Shown here: one piece after another, positions 1-7,571 of the stretch
Position numbering within the stretch: position 1 is the stretch's first letter
How the letters are laid out: each line of letters opens with the position of its first letter
Source of the DNA: 2-02-FULL-55-14 sp964581115
GTDB taxonomy: Bacteria > Bacteroidota > Ignavibacteria > UBA10030
Assembly (NCBI GenBank): GCA_964581115.1
Contig: CAZOMY010000028.1
Coordinates: forward strand, 1 to 38,979
Direction of reading: 5' to 3'
Length of the DNA stretch: 38,979 nt
Translations under genes and position numbers: made by a program
The notes under the pieces: model-generated
Told to the model about the DNA's origin: nothing
The model's database searches: none
The model's input: only the letters and a program-made list of their open reading frames with translations

Positions 1-176
1 GCGCGCTTGGCGGTTACTGTTCTGACCTCCAGCGGGTTTTTCAGCACCCTGCTAATATTCTTCCAGCGCCTTTGCGTCGTTGCAGTGACAGTATCAACGC
101 GGCGACAGCATCCAAGCAGAAATCGTTGCATCTTATACATACTGAAACACATTTGGAGTTGTAAATCGGAGGCACT

Positions 177-1043
177 ATGAACACCCTGAAGACCACCCTA
201 TTAATGACCGTGCTTACGGTCCTGTTCGTCCTCGTCGGCAACTGGCTGGGGGGACAGAGCGGCATGATGACGGCCTTCGCGTTCGCCATTCTCATGAACG
301 TCGGCACCTACTGGTTCAGCGACAAGATGGTCCTGCGGATGTATGGCGCCGAAGAACTCGATCGCTCGCAGTACGGCCACATCTACCGCATGACGGAGGA
401 GCTGACCAAGCGAGCCGGCATCCCGATGCCGAGACTGTATCTCATCCGCGGCGACCAACCGAATGCGTTCGCGACCGGCCGGAACCCGCAGAACGCAGCG
501 GTGGCGGTCACGGAGAGCATCGTCCGTCTGCTGACAAAGGATGAGTTACGCGGCGTAATCGCCCACGAATTGGCTCACATCAAGAATCGTGACATCCTCG
601 TGGCCACGATCGCGGCGACATTCGCCGGCGCCATCAGCATGATCGCCAACATGGCACAGTGGGCCATGATCTTCGGCGGCAGCCGCTCGAACGACGAAGA
701 GGGCGGCGGCAATCCGATCGTCGCCATCGTCATGATGATCGTCGCCCCGCTGGCTGCGATGATGATCCAGATGGCCATCTCACGCCAGCGTGAGTTCCTG
801 GCCGATGCGGGCGGCGCGCAGATGAGCGGCAATCCGATCTCACTGGCCAACGCGCTCAAGCGGTTGCATAGCGCGTCGCAGCAGATACCGATGGAGGCCA
901 CACCGGCCACGGCACACCTGTTCATCGTCAATCCTTTCAGCGGCGGCGCCATTATGAAGCTCTTCAGCACCCACCCGCCGATGGAAGAGCGGGTCGCTCG
1001 CCTGGAGGAGATGGCGTACGGGAGGTCGATCTCAGTTCGATGA
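177..1043 (+). CDS. htpX: HtpX-type membrane zinc metalloprotease (M48)
   Basis: Membrane-bound M48 protease of the HtpX family, which degrades misfolded or damaged inner-membrane proteins from the cytoplasmic face. The 288-residue length is typical. Two N-terminal hydrophobic stretches (about 5-23 and 30-47) are followed by the zinc site HELAH at 130-134. Two further hydrophobic segments (about 142-168 and 181-200) come next, and the third ligand is the Glu of EFLAD at 207. The order TM-TM-HEXXH-TM-TM-EFLAD is diagnostic. The ATG is set by a GGAGG ribosome site at 168-172, four bases upstream. The gene is followed by word-repeat DNA and a hairpin, so it is probably monocistronic. Function is inferred from family; the motifs are seen directly. 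Confidence 0.95.
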   Translation: MNTLKTTLLMTVLTVLFVLVGNWLGGQSGMMTAFAFAILMNVGTYWFSDKMVLRMYGAEELDRSQYGHIYRMTEELTKRAGIPMPRLYLIRGDQPNAFATGRNPQNAAVAVTESIVRLLTKDELRGVIAHELAHIKNRDILVATIAATFAGAISMIANMAQWAMIFGGSRSNDEEGGGNPIVAIVMMIVAPLAAMMIQMAISRQREFLADAGGAQMSGNPISLANALKRLHSASQQIPMEATPATAHLFIVNPFSGGAIMKLFSTHPPMEERVARLEEMAYGRSISVR

Positions 1044-1050
1044 AGCGCTG

Positions 1051-1228
1051 AGGAAGGTGGAAGGTTGTAGGACGAAGGTGTGTGGAAGGGGTCAGAGGAG
1101 GTCGCGCGGCGACGCTTCTGGCCCCTTCGGCATTCAAGGTCCCTTCTCCACACCATTCACCTCACACCTGACACTGCTTGCTGGTTCTGCCCCCTTTCTT
1201 CTTCCTCTTCCTTCCGCTACCTTTTGTC
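1051..1228. repeat. word-repeat palindrome with GC-rich hairpin after htpX
   Basis: The left side repeats the word GGAAGGT/GGAAGG (1053-1091). The right side carries the opposite-strand version, CCCTTCTCCACACC, and then CTTCC/CCTTCC words up to the methyltransferase start. Nested inside is a hairpin: arms 1085-1098 and 1115-1128 pair over 14 positions with two G.U pairs, and TCGC/GCGA can extend the stem into the loop. No U-run follows, so it is a weak candidate for a rho-independent terminator of htpX. It matches the architecture of the other intergenic elements in this window. Confidence 0.5.
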
Positions 1229-1232
1229 CTTT

Positions 1233-2035
1233 ATGGCGACGACGGAGCCATACCTGCTTGGCATCAGCGCCGAGGAACTTGAGCGCATGCGCTTTCAGCA
1301 TGGCGTCTGGAAGGCCTCGACCGACGACTTCCTGAACCGCTTGGCCGTCGGACCCGGCAAACGATGTCTGGACGTCGGTGCCGGCCCGGGATTCGTGACG
1401 GTCGATCTGCGCGAGCGAGTGGGGCCGGAAGGCCATGTGACCGCACTCGAACCTTCGAACATGTATCTCGACCATGTCCGGAAGATGGTGCGAGAAAGGG
1501 GCTGGTCGAACGTTGAGGCGTTGCTCGGAACAGCCGAGACGGCGAGGCTTCCGGAGGCGTCGTATGATCTGGTCTACGTCCGGTGGGTGATCGATTTTGT
1601 CCGCGATCGGTCGGCATTCCTCCGGTCGCTCATCCGGACCGTCAAACCGGGGGGTGTGATCGCGATCGAGGACTATTTCTACGAAGGTCTCGCTGTTCAT
1701 CCACGCGGTACCGATTTCGACCGGATGCCGGACATCGTGCGGCGCTATTACCGGAGCGGCGGCGGGGATGCGTATGCGATCGGAGAAATGCCGTCGATGC
1801 TTCGCCGGGAAGGCTTCGGGCTCGTCATGTTCGCGCCGCAACAGCAGGTTGGAGGGAAAGACAGTCCGGTGTTTCAATGGGCGTGGAACTTTTTCCGGCT
1901 CCACCTGCCCATCATGGCCGAGCGGGGGATCATCGATGCGGCCGAACGGGACCGGCAGATGACGAACCTGGAACAGCTGGCGAAGGACCCGGAGATGTTC
2001 TTCTTCTCGCCCATCGTCGTCCAGTGCGCCATGAG
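1233..2035 (+). CDS. class I SAM-dependent methyltransferase (3' end in assembly gap)
   Basis: Rossmann-fold methyltransferase of the UbiE/small-molecule type; the substrate cannot be read from sequence. Motif I is CLDVGAGPG at residues 45-53. An acidic strand-2 end (ALEPSN) and a post-motif segment KPGGVIAIED fit the class I fold. I chose ATG 1233 because the reading frame upstream is word-repeat DNA and homology-like sequence begins at MATTEPYLLG. About 267 residues are visible before 100 N begin at 2036. The last residues (FFFSPIVVQC) resemble the final strand of such enzymes, so only a short C-terminus should be missing. The frame that reappears after the N run at 2136-2168 cannot be trusted, because the true gap length is unknown. 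Confidence 0.8.
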
Positions 2036-2135
2036 NNNNNNNNNNNNNNNNNNNNNNNNNNNNNNNNNNNNNNNNNNNNNNNNNNNNNNNNNNNNNNNNN
2101 NNNNNNNNNNNNNNNNNNNNNNNNNNNNNNNNNNN
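2036..2135. other. assembly gap (100 N)
   Basis: Exactly 100 N, the conventional placeholder for a scaffold join of unknown length. It hides the end of the methyltransferase gene and possibly the promoter of the following peptidase gene. Confidence 0.99.
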
Positions 2136-2172
2136 CTCACAGCGAACGACCCCATCACCAATCGGTAATCGC

Positions 2173-3957
2173 ATGTACCGTTCTCTTCTGTCCATCTCTC
2201 TCCTCGCCATGACCCTCGCCGCCCAGCCTTCCGTTCATTACACCCTCGGCATGTCCCGGCCGTCGAGCCATTTTCTTGAGGTCGAAATGCGTGTGTCAGG
2301 ATTGGGCGCTGGAGACAAGAACCTGGATATCGCCATGCCGGCCTGGCGCACGGGGCGCTACTCGATCTTCGATTTTGCCGGAGGCGTTACAGGCGTGTCG
2401 GCGCAGGATGGGGCGGGTGGAGCACTGACATTCCAAAAGATTGATAAGCAGACGTGGCGTATAAACAAAGGCCGATCCACGACCGTTATCGTACGCTATC
2501 GTGTGTACGCCGACGAGTTCAACATGCGCACCCGCGGCCTGAACGACGAACATGCGTTCGCCGACCCGGCGGCCGTCTTCATGTACGTGCCATCACTCGC
2601 CAAGCGACCGCTGACGCTGGAGGTCAAGCCGTACGGCTCGTGGAAGGTGACGACCGGCCTTGACGCCATGCCGGGGAAGCCGAATCACTTCACGGCTCCG
2701 AACTACGAGTACTTCGCCGACTGCCCGATCGAGGTGGGAAACCAGAAGGAGTATACATTCGACGTGGACGGCGTACCGCACGTGTGGATGATCGCGGGCG
2801 AGGGGACCTATGACATTGAGAAGCTGATCGAGGACACCAAGAAGATCGTACGCGCGAACAAGGACTTCTGGGGCCGGTTGCCCTACAATCGGTACATCTT
2901 CATGCTCCACATCAGTCCTACCTCCGGCGGCGGTACGGAACATATCAATTCCACGATCATGGGAGCGCGGCCGTTCCAACTGGCGTCGCCCGGCGGCTAT
3001 CGAGGATTCCTCGGGCTGGTGTCGCACGAGTACTTTCACACGTGGAACGTGAAGCACCTGCGTCCGGCCGGCATCACACCGTACGATTTCTCGAAAGAGA
3101 ACTACTCCCGCGAGCTGTGGGTGGCCGAGGGGACGACGTCGTACTACACCGGCATCATTCTGATCCGTGCCGGACTGGCGAAGGGCGATGAATACATCGA
3201 ACGGTTGGGGAGCGAGATCAAAGACGAGCGGCAACGTCCCGGCAACCGCAAGCAATCGGTCGCAGAGTCCTCGTTCGATGCGTGGATCAAGTATTGGAAG
3301 AACACCCCGCAGGCGTATAACGAGGAGTCGGACTATTACGACCAGGGTTCGAACGTGAGTCTGGCGCTCGACCTCGAGATCCTGCGGTCGTCGTCGGGGA
3401 ATTCGGGCTTGCACGACGTCTTGCGGACAATGTTCGAGCGGTTCCCTGTCGGCAAACAGGGCTACACGCTGGAGGACCTTCAGAAGGTGAGCGAAGAAAA
3501 AGCGGGAGGAAGCCTATCGGAGTTCTTCGCGAAGTTCGTGACCGGGACCGAGCCGTTGCCGTGGGAAGATCTGCTGGAATCTGCCGGTCTGGACGTGAAG
3601 GCGACCGCTGAAACGAGGCCGGCAATCGGCGCGAGGCTATCGGACCGCGACGGTCGCGTAATCGTACAAGGGGTGGTCGAAGGCAGCGCGGCCGACCTGG
3701 CCGGACTCTCGATCAACGACGAGATCGTGGCGTTTAACGGCTATCGGGCGCGTTCGCAGGAACTGAATACGCGGATCGGCGAGGTGAAGCCGGGGGAGGA
3801 GATGACGCTGACCGTCTTCCGCAATGAACAACTTCGGACGATCGTCGTCCGTCCCGCGATCCCGACCATTCCAAATTACACCGTTAAAAAGGTCGACCAG
3901 CCCTCCGACCTTCAGAAGAAGATCTACGAAAAATGGCTGGGCGCATCCTGGGAGTGA
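2173..3957 (+). CDS. secreted M61-family metallopeptidase with PDZ domain
   Basis: Exported zinc aminopeptidase of family M61 (glycyl aminopeptidase type), usually periplasmic or surface-associated in this lineage and used in peptide degradation. A signal peptide covers about residues 1-17 (MYRSLLSISLLAMTLAA). A beta-rich N-domain follows, then the substrate-binding GGTEH at 253-257, the zinc site HEYFHTWNVKHLRP from 285, and the third ligand E319 in WVAEGTT. A C-terminal PDZ domain occupies about 490-575, as in the family. The length of 594 residues is normal. ATG 2173 gives a proper signal peptide; no strong Shine-Dalgarno is visible, but the upstream DNA is close to an assembly gap. A G10 run and an inverted repeat lie just downstream of the stop. 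Confidence 0.93.
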   Translation: MYRSLLSISLLAMTLAAQPSVHYTLGMSRPSSHFLEVEMRVSGLGAGDKNLDIAMPAWRTGRYSIFDFAGGVTGVSAQDGAGGALTFQKIDKQTWRINKGRSTTVIVRYRVYADEFNMRTRGLNDEHAFADPAAVFMYVPSLAKRPLTLEVKPYGSWKVTTGLDAMPGKPNHFTAPNYEYFADCPIEVGNQKEYTFDVDGVPHVWMIAGEGTYDIEKLIEDTKKIVRANKDFWGRLPYNRYIFMLHISPTSGGGTEHINSTIMGARPFQLASPGGYRGFLGLVSHEYFHTWNVKHLRPAGITPYDFSKENYSRELWVAEGTTSYYTGIILIRAGLAKGDEYIERLGSEIKDERQRPGNRKQSVAESSFDAWIKYWKNTPQAYNEESDYYDQGSNVSLALDLEILRSSSGNSGLHDVLRTMFERFPVGKQGYTLEDLQKVSEEKAGGSLSEFFAKFVTGTEPLPWEDLLESAGLDVKATAETRPAIGARLSDRDGRVIVQGVVEGSAADLAGLSINDEIVAFNGYRARSQELNTRIGEVKPGEEMTLTVFRNEQLRTIVVRPAIPTIPNYTVKKVDQPSDLQKKIYEKWLGASWE

Positions 3958-4003
3958 CTCCCAAGGTCAAATAAGAACCGGGGGGGGGGATTATAGGAGA
4001 TAG

Positions 4004-4059
4004 GGAGTGGAGGAGTTCTAGTTGTATTCGCAGAGCGATCATCCGAACTCCTCCACTCC
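4004..4059. terminator. perfect 15-bp inverted repeat after the M61 gene
   Basis: Arms GGAGTGGAGGAGTTC (4004-4018) and GAACTCCTCCACTCC (4045-4059) are exact reverse complements with a 26-nt loop. The right side continues with further ACTCC words (to about 4075). Its position 46 bp after the stop suits a transcription terminator, but the long loop and the repeated words also fit the intergenic element class described in the findings. Confidence 0.5.
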
Positions 4060-4136
4060 TTCACTCCTCTTTTCCTCCAACGCTCCTTCTCCCGCCATCC
4101 TCTGTCATTCCTGAGAATTCCGGTGTGCCGTTCCGC

Positions 4137-4165
4137 TTGACAACCCCCCGCCTCGTGCGTACCAT
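4137..4165 (+). promoter_or_regulatory. candidate sigma70-type promoter
   Basis: TTGACA at 4137-4142 and TACCAT at 4160-4165, separated by exactly 17 bases. The -35 hexamer is perfect and the -10 matches 4 of 6. It points toward the TonB receptor, leaving a leader of about 520 bases that includes a word palindrome and a hairpin. Bacteroidota often use a different consensus, so this may be chance. Confidence 0.25.
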
Positions 4166-4256
4166 AGTAGTGAGGTTCGGGTCAACGATCGCTTCACCCG
4201 ACCTTGCACCATCCGATGTCTCACCGCGTCCGCGTGTTTTAAAACGACGGGTTGAG

Positions 4257-4337
4257 CCCAAGCAAAAGCGTCAAGGCAGTTTCTCAATCACTTCAAATTG
4301 TCTTGGCGTTCTTGGCGTGCTTTGCGTCCTTGGCGGT
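4257..4337. repeat. word palindrome, CCAAG / CTTGGCGT family
   Basis: The left arm is CCCAAGCAAAAGCGTCAAGG (4257-4276). The right arm is a run of CTTGGCGTT, CTTGGCGTG, CTTTGCGTC, CTTGGCGG (4302-4337), the same words in reverse complement. Another half of the family occurs at 36122-36157. Confidence 0.6.
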
Positions 4338-4621
4338 CGATCTTTGGACCTCCTCGGCCGAAGCATCACCCATCTCGATCACCCGGACAGAGGAGGAGCC
4401 CTATCGCTCGTTGAGACGGCCCTTCAACCACCGCGCGTCGTGTAGCGCTGTCTTCGCGCGGCCCACCGGGACTATTCCGAACGCATCCAGCGACCTGTCG
4501 GGGGGAGCTGGGCGGTGGTGGTCCGTGCTTTCGTACGACATGTCGTGAGCACCTTCGGAAAGGTTGCGTCTCCGCGGCGGACACGCACGTCCATCGCCGA
4601 GGATGACGCACGACCTCATCG

Positions 4622-4640
4622 CAGCGGGGGACTCCCCCTG
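4622..4640. terminator. small GC-rich hairpin before the TonB receptor
   Basis: CAG plus GGGGG, loop around ACT, CCCCC plus TG, followed by the pyrimidine-rich TCCTTTCTTTC. It could be a terminator or attenuator in the receptor leader, 50 bases before the start codon. Confidence 0.3.
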
Positions 4641-4689
4641 TCCTTTCTTTCGTGACGCGGCTTTTCGTCGTAGACATCGGAGTGCGATC

Positions 4690-7452
4690 ATGCGTCCACT
4701 CGTCTCTCTTACGCTGCTTCTCTCCGTTCCACTCTTGTCGCAAGATCTTCCGCCTTCCGATTCCACCGATCTCGTGCGTCGTCCGCACTGGTCGGCCGTC
4801 TCCTTCAACCGCACCGATCTCACCCGACATCCCTCCCGCTCGCTCGAAGGTCTGATGGCGCTCCTGCCGGGATTCTCTCGGGTCGTATCTCCGATCGGTG
4901 AACGACTGTCGTCCGGAGTGTCGCAGGCACTGCACCTCCGCGGCAGCCGGGAAGGGGAGATCGAGTACCGATTCGGCGGCATTCCTGCGACCGACCGGTG
5001 GTCAAATATGAGCGGCGTTCCTTTCTTACCTGAGATGCTCGATGCGGTTGAGGTCCACACTGGCGCGTACGGACCGTCGCTCGGCATGATGGGAGGAGGC
5101 GTCGTTGACATGAAATTGCGGCAGGGGGGCGATGTACTGACGGCCGATGCGATCTTCCTGACGGACGACTTCGCGCGGCCCGGCAAGCAATTCCTCAACA
5201 CGTCGTCGTATGGCTGGACAAGCGCCGTCCTCTCCGTGGGAACGCCTTTGCCGTTCGAGTCGTCGTTGTTCGTTGCTGCTGAGGTGTCGCGCAAAGCTAA
5301 TTTCCAACCGATGTACCTCGAGCCGATCAACATCACGCTGGTTTCGGACTACTACAACAGCAACTACTATCCGCCACCGCCGGCGCCGTTTGTGATCGGC
5401 CGCAACCACGTGCCGTTACAATCGTCCGAGCGCAGCGTCGTGCAATGGAACCTCGTTTCAACCGCCCTTGGACCGTCGCTGGCACTTTTTGGAAGCATCT
5501 CATCCGGCAGAGCGCGGCAGGTCAGTTGGCCCACTGCCGTTACCGACCTCTACCGTCAAGCTCGCATTCCGTGGGGCGAGGAGAATTCCACGTTCGCCGC
5601 GCTGAAAGCGGAAGACGAGATCGCTGCTGGCTTTTCCATTTCCGCGTCGGTCTCGTACCGCTCGTGCTATAATGGAACGACCGACCCGGCGCTCGGGGAA
5701 CAGTGGCGCCTATACTACGACAGTTCCGCCAATGCAGCCGCCGGGTATTTGGGGTTCACCGACCGTTACACGCCTCCTCAAGACTATGCCGCCGTACTCA
5801 ACTTCTGGTTCAATCACGCCAACAAGCCATCGCGGACCTACCAACGGCAAGCGTCCGACACGTGGACGGCTTCGGTCAAGGGTCGGGCGGAGTTCTCAGA
5901 GCATTGGACGGCGGAGATCTTGGGCGAGGCCGAGTGGTGGACGCTCAGGAAGTTTCATGCGGGGAACGTGTCCGCCATAAGCTGGTTGGATTCGAACAGG
6001 GACGGTGTCATCGACTACTCGTACTCGTCGGAGGCTGAGGAACGCGTGAACATGATCAACGCTTACATGCTCAGCAACTTCGGCTATGACTTCCGAGGCA
6101 ACGAAACCAATGACGGGATCGATGCGCCTCGGCGTCCGTCGTTCGCCAGCATCAGCTTTACAACCGCCCGGACCGACGGACCGCTGACGATTGACGCTGG
6201 CTTGCGCGCACAGTGGATCTCGATGGACATGCCGTATGTACCGCCGCAGGTCAATCCGACGACCGGGGGAAAGGATTGGCGGAACATGGACGCCCTCTGG
6301 GATTACTACCTCGACACATTTCGTCCGGAGGCGATTAAGCGGACCGAGACGGAATCGTACATCCTTCCGCGACTGAGCCTGAGGTACCAAGGAGCGACGG
6401 GAAGCTTCTTTGCCGCCTACGGTGCGTACGTTGAGACGCAACCACACGAACAGATCCAGCTTGACGTCGACCGCTTGGGAGATCTACTCGACCCATTATG
6501 GCAGGCGCCATATAACATCGGCGGAGCAGCGATCCCGTTCATGGTGAAGGCGTCACGCACACAGCAGATGGAAGTGGGCCTCACGCAAAAGGTGATCGGC
6601 AGTCTGAAAGCCCGAGCTGCGTTCTTCTACAAGACCATGACGCACCAAGTGCAATTCGGCACACTCCTTTCCACCTCGCCGGATGTGTACCCCCCCGTAG
6701 CGTTCGTCAATTCAGGCGAGAGTAGCAGTTCCGGATTGGAGGTCGGCCTGCATGCGGAACCAATGCCGGGCGTCGATGCCGATGTGGCGTACGCCTGGAG
6801 CCGGGCCGAAGGTCAGACCTCGTTCCCAAGGTCAAATCGGTATTACTACACCGACGAAGGACTGTACACCCGGAATCCGCCTGCGATCACGGCTCGGCCG
6901 CTGTCGTATGAGCGGGAACATCGTGTCGTCGGTTCGATCGGTGTTGCGCCGGTACCTGAGAGTTTGTTCGAAGGCCTTCGCATCCGTCTGTGGGGCATCA
7001 TTGAGTCGGGGACCGCATATACCCTGGAAGAGCCATTCCGCTACATGGGCTCGTCAACCGTCTGGGGCGTTGCCGTCCGGTCGCTCGTTGATGTGAGGAC
7101 GTTCTCGCCTGTCGAATATCCCAACGAGTCGCGTACACCGTGGGTGTCAACGATCGACCTGTCGGCGTCATACGAACTCACGTTGTCAAGCGCCAACGTC
7201 GAACTTTTTGCTCTCGTTACGAATCTGCTTGACACGAAGAACATCCTCCATGTCTATCCGACGACAGGTTCGGCTGTGGATGACGGTTGGCAGAAATCGA
7301 ACTTCTACACGTACTATGAGCCGATCACTCAATACACGCAATTCTATCGGTTCCTCAATCTCCGGAACCGGTGGGCCTACATGAACGCTACCGGTCGCGA
7401 CATGTTCGGCGCTCCGAGGCAGATCCGGATCGGGGTGAGGGTAGGCATATGA
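4690..7452 (+). CDS. TonB-dependent receptor-like outer-membrane protein
   Basis: Outer-membrane beta-barrel of about 920 residues, predicted to be gated by TonB. A signal peptide (MRPLVSLTLLLSVPLLSQ) starts at ATG 4690, preceded by a CGGAG ribosome site. A plug domain follows at about 38-150, recognisable from RSLEGLMALLPGFSRV, the LHLRGSREGEIEYRFGGIP segment, LDAVEVHTGAYG and the plug end MMGGGVVDMKL. The rest is aromatic-rich beta-barrel ending in RQIRIGVRVGI. There is no N-terminal carboxypeptidase-like domain and no SusD partner. An EF-hand-like loop (DSNRDGVID, 434-442) lies in the barrel. The stop overlaps a possible ATG of the next gene (ATGA), and the two following genes encode T9SS exoproteins, so the three are probably one operon handling an unknown substrate. 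Confidence 0.85.
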   Translation: MRPLVSLTLLLSVPLLSQDLPPSDSTDLVRRPHWSAVSFNRTDLTRHPSRSLEGLMALLPGFSRVVSPIGERLSSGVSQALHLRGSREGEIEYRFGGIPATDRWSNMSGVPFLPEMLDAVEVHTGAYGPSLGMMGGGVVDMKLRQGGDVLTADAIFLTDDFARPGKQFLNTSSYGWTSAVLSVGTPLPFESSLFVAAEVSRKANFQPMYLEPINITLVSDYYNSNYYPPPPAPFVIGRNHVPLQSSERSVVQWNLVSTALGPSLALFGSISSGRARQVSWPTAVTDLYRQARIPWGEENSTFAALKAEDEIAAGFSISASVSYRSCYNGTTDPALGEQWRLYYDSSANAAAGYLGFTDRYTPPQDYAAVLNFWFNHANKPSRTYQRQASDTWTASVKGRAEFSEHWTAEILGEAEWWTLRKFHAGNVSAISWLDSNRDGVIDYSYSSEAEERVNMINAYMLSNFGYDFRGNETNDGIDAPRRPSFASISFTTARTDGPLTIDAGLRAQWISMDMPYVPPQVNPTTGGKDWRNMDALWDYYLDTFRPEAIKRTETESYILPRLSLRYQGATGSFFAAYGAYVETQPHEQIQLDVDRLGDLLDPLWQAPYNIGGAAIPFMVKASRTQQMEVGLTQKVIGSLKARAAFFYKTMTHQVQFGTLLSTSPDVYPPVAFVNSGESSSSGLEVGLHAEPMPGVDADVAYAWSRAEGQTSFPRSNRYYYTDEGLYTRNPPAITARPLSYEREHRVVGSIGVAPVPESLFEGLRIRLWGIIESGTAYTLEEPFRYMGSSTVWGVAVRSLVDVRTFSPVEYPNESRTPWVSTIDLSASYELTLSSANVELFALVTNLLDTKNILHVYPTTGSAVDDGWQKSNFYTYYEPITQYTQFYRFLNLRNRWAYMNATGRDMFGAPRQIRIGVRVGI

Positions 7453-7552
7453 GAACTTTGGAGAACAAAGGAGAGGTGGGCGGTAAGAGGTGGGTCTCGA
7501 AGAGAAGTTGTTTCACACTGTGTGCGAATTGTAGTGGGCCTCCGGAGGTGGT

Positions 7553-7571
7553 AGGAGGTAGGAGTGGGGTG
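7553..7571 (+). promoter_or_regulatory. ribosome site deciding a GTG start
   Basis: AGGAGG at 7553-7558, ten bases before GTG 7569. This pair is preferred over ATG 7449, because the 40 residues between them are low-complexity repeat DNA and the signal peptide begins only after 7569. Confidence 0.5.

Larger units (their letters stand above)
3958..4689. other. 732-bp non-coding stretch upstream of the TonB receptor
   Basis: No convincing gene. It contains, in order: a G10 homopolymer (3980-3989), an ACTCC-word inverted repeat (4004-4059), an E. coli-like promoter candidate (4137-4165), a CTTGGCG word palindrome (4257-4337) and a small GC hairpin (4622-4640) about 50 bp before the receptor start. 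Short open frames here are translations of the repeats. Confidence 0.7.

Noticed and set aside
1..176. Gene fragment at the left edge
   Set aside because: No frame shows coding features; only the htpX ribosome site is evident.
2136..2168. C-terminal residues of the methyltransferase after the N run
   Set aside because: Gap length is unknown, so frame continuity across 100 N has no meaning.
4125..4548. Two small plus-strand frames (98 and 106 codons), one with a hydrophobic stretch
   Set aside because: The hydrophobic part is the CTTGGCGT word repeat read as LGVLGVLCVLGG; no ribosome site, and the frames overlap each other.
7449..7568. ATG 7449 as start of the first T9SS exoprotein (ATGA overlap with the receptor)
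   Set aside because: The 40 extra residues would come from G/A-rich word-repeat DNA and would bury the signal peptide; GTG 7569 has AGGAGG in front.
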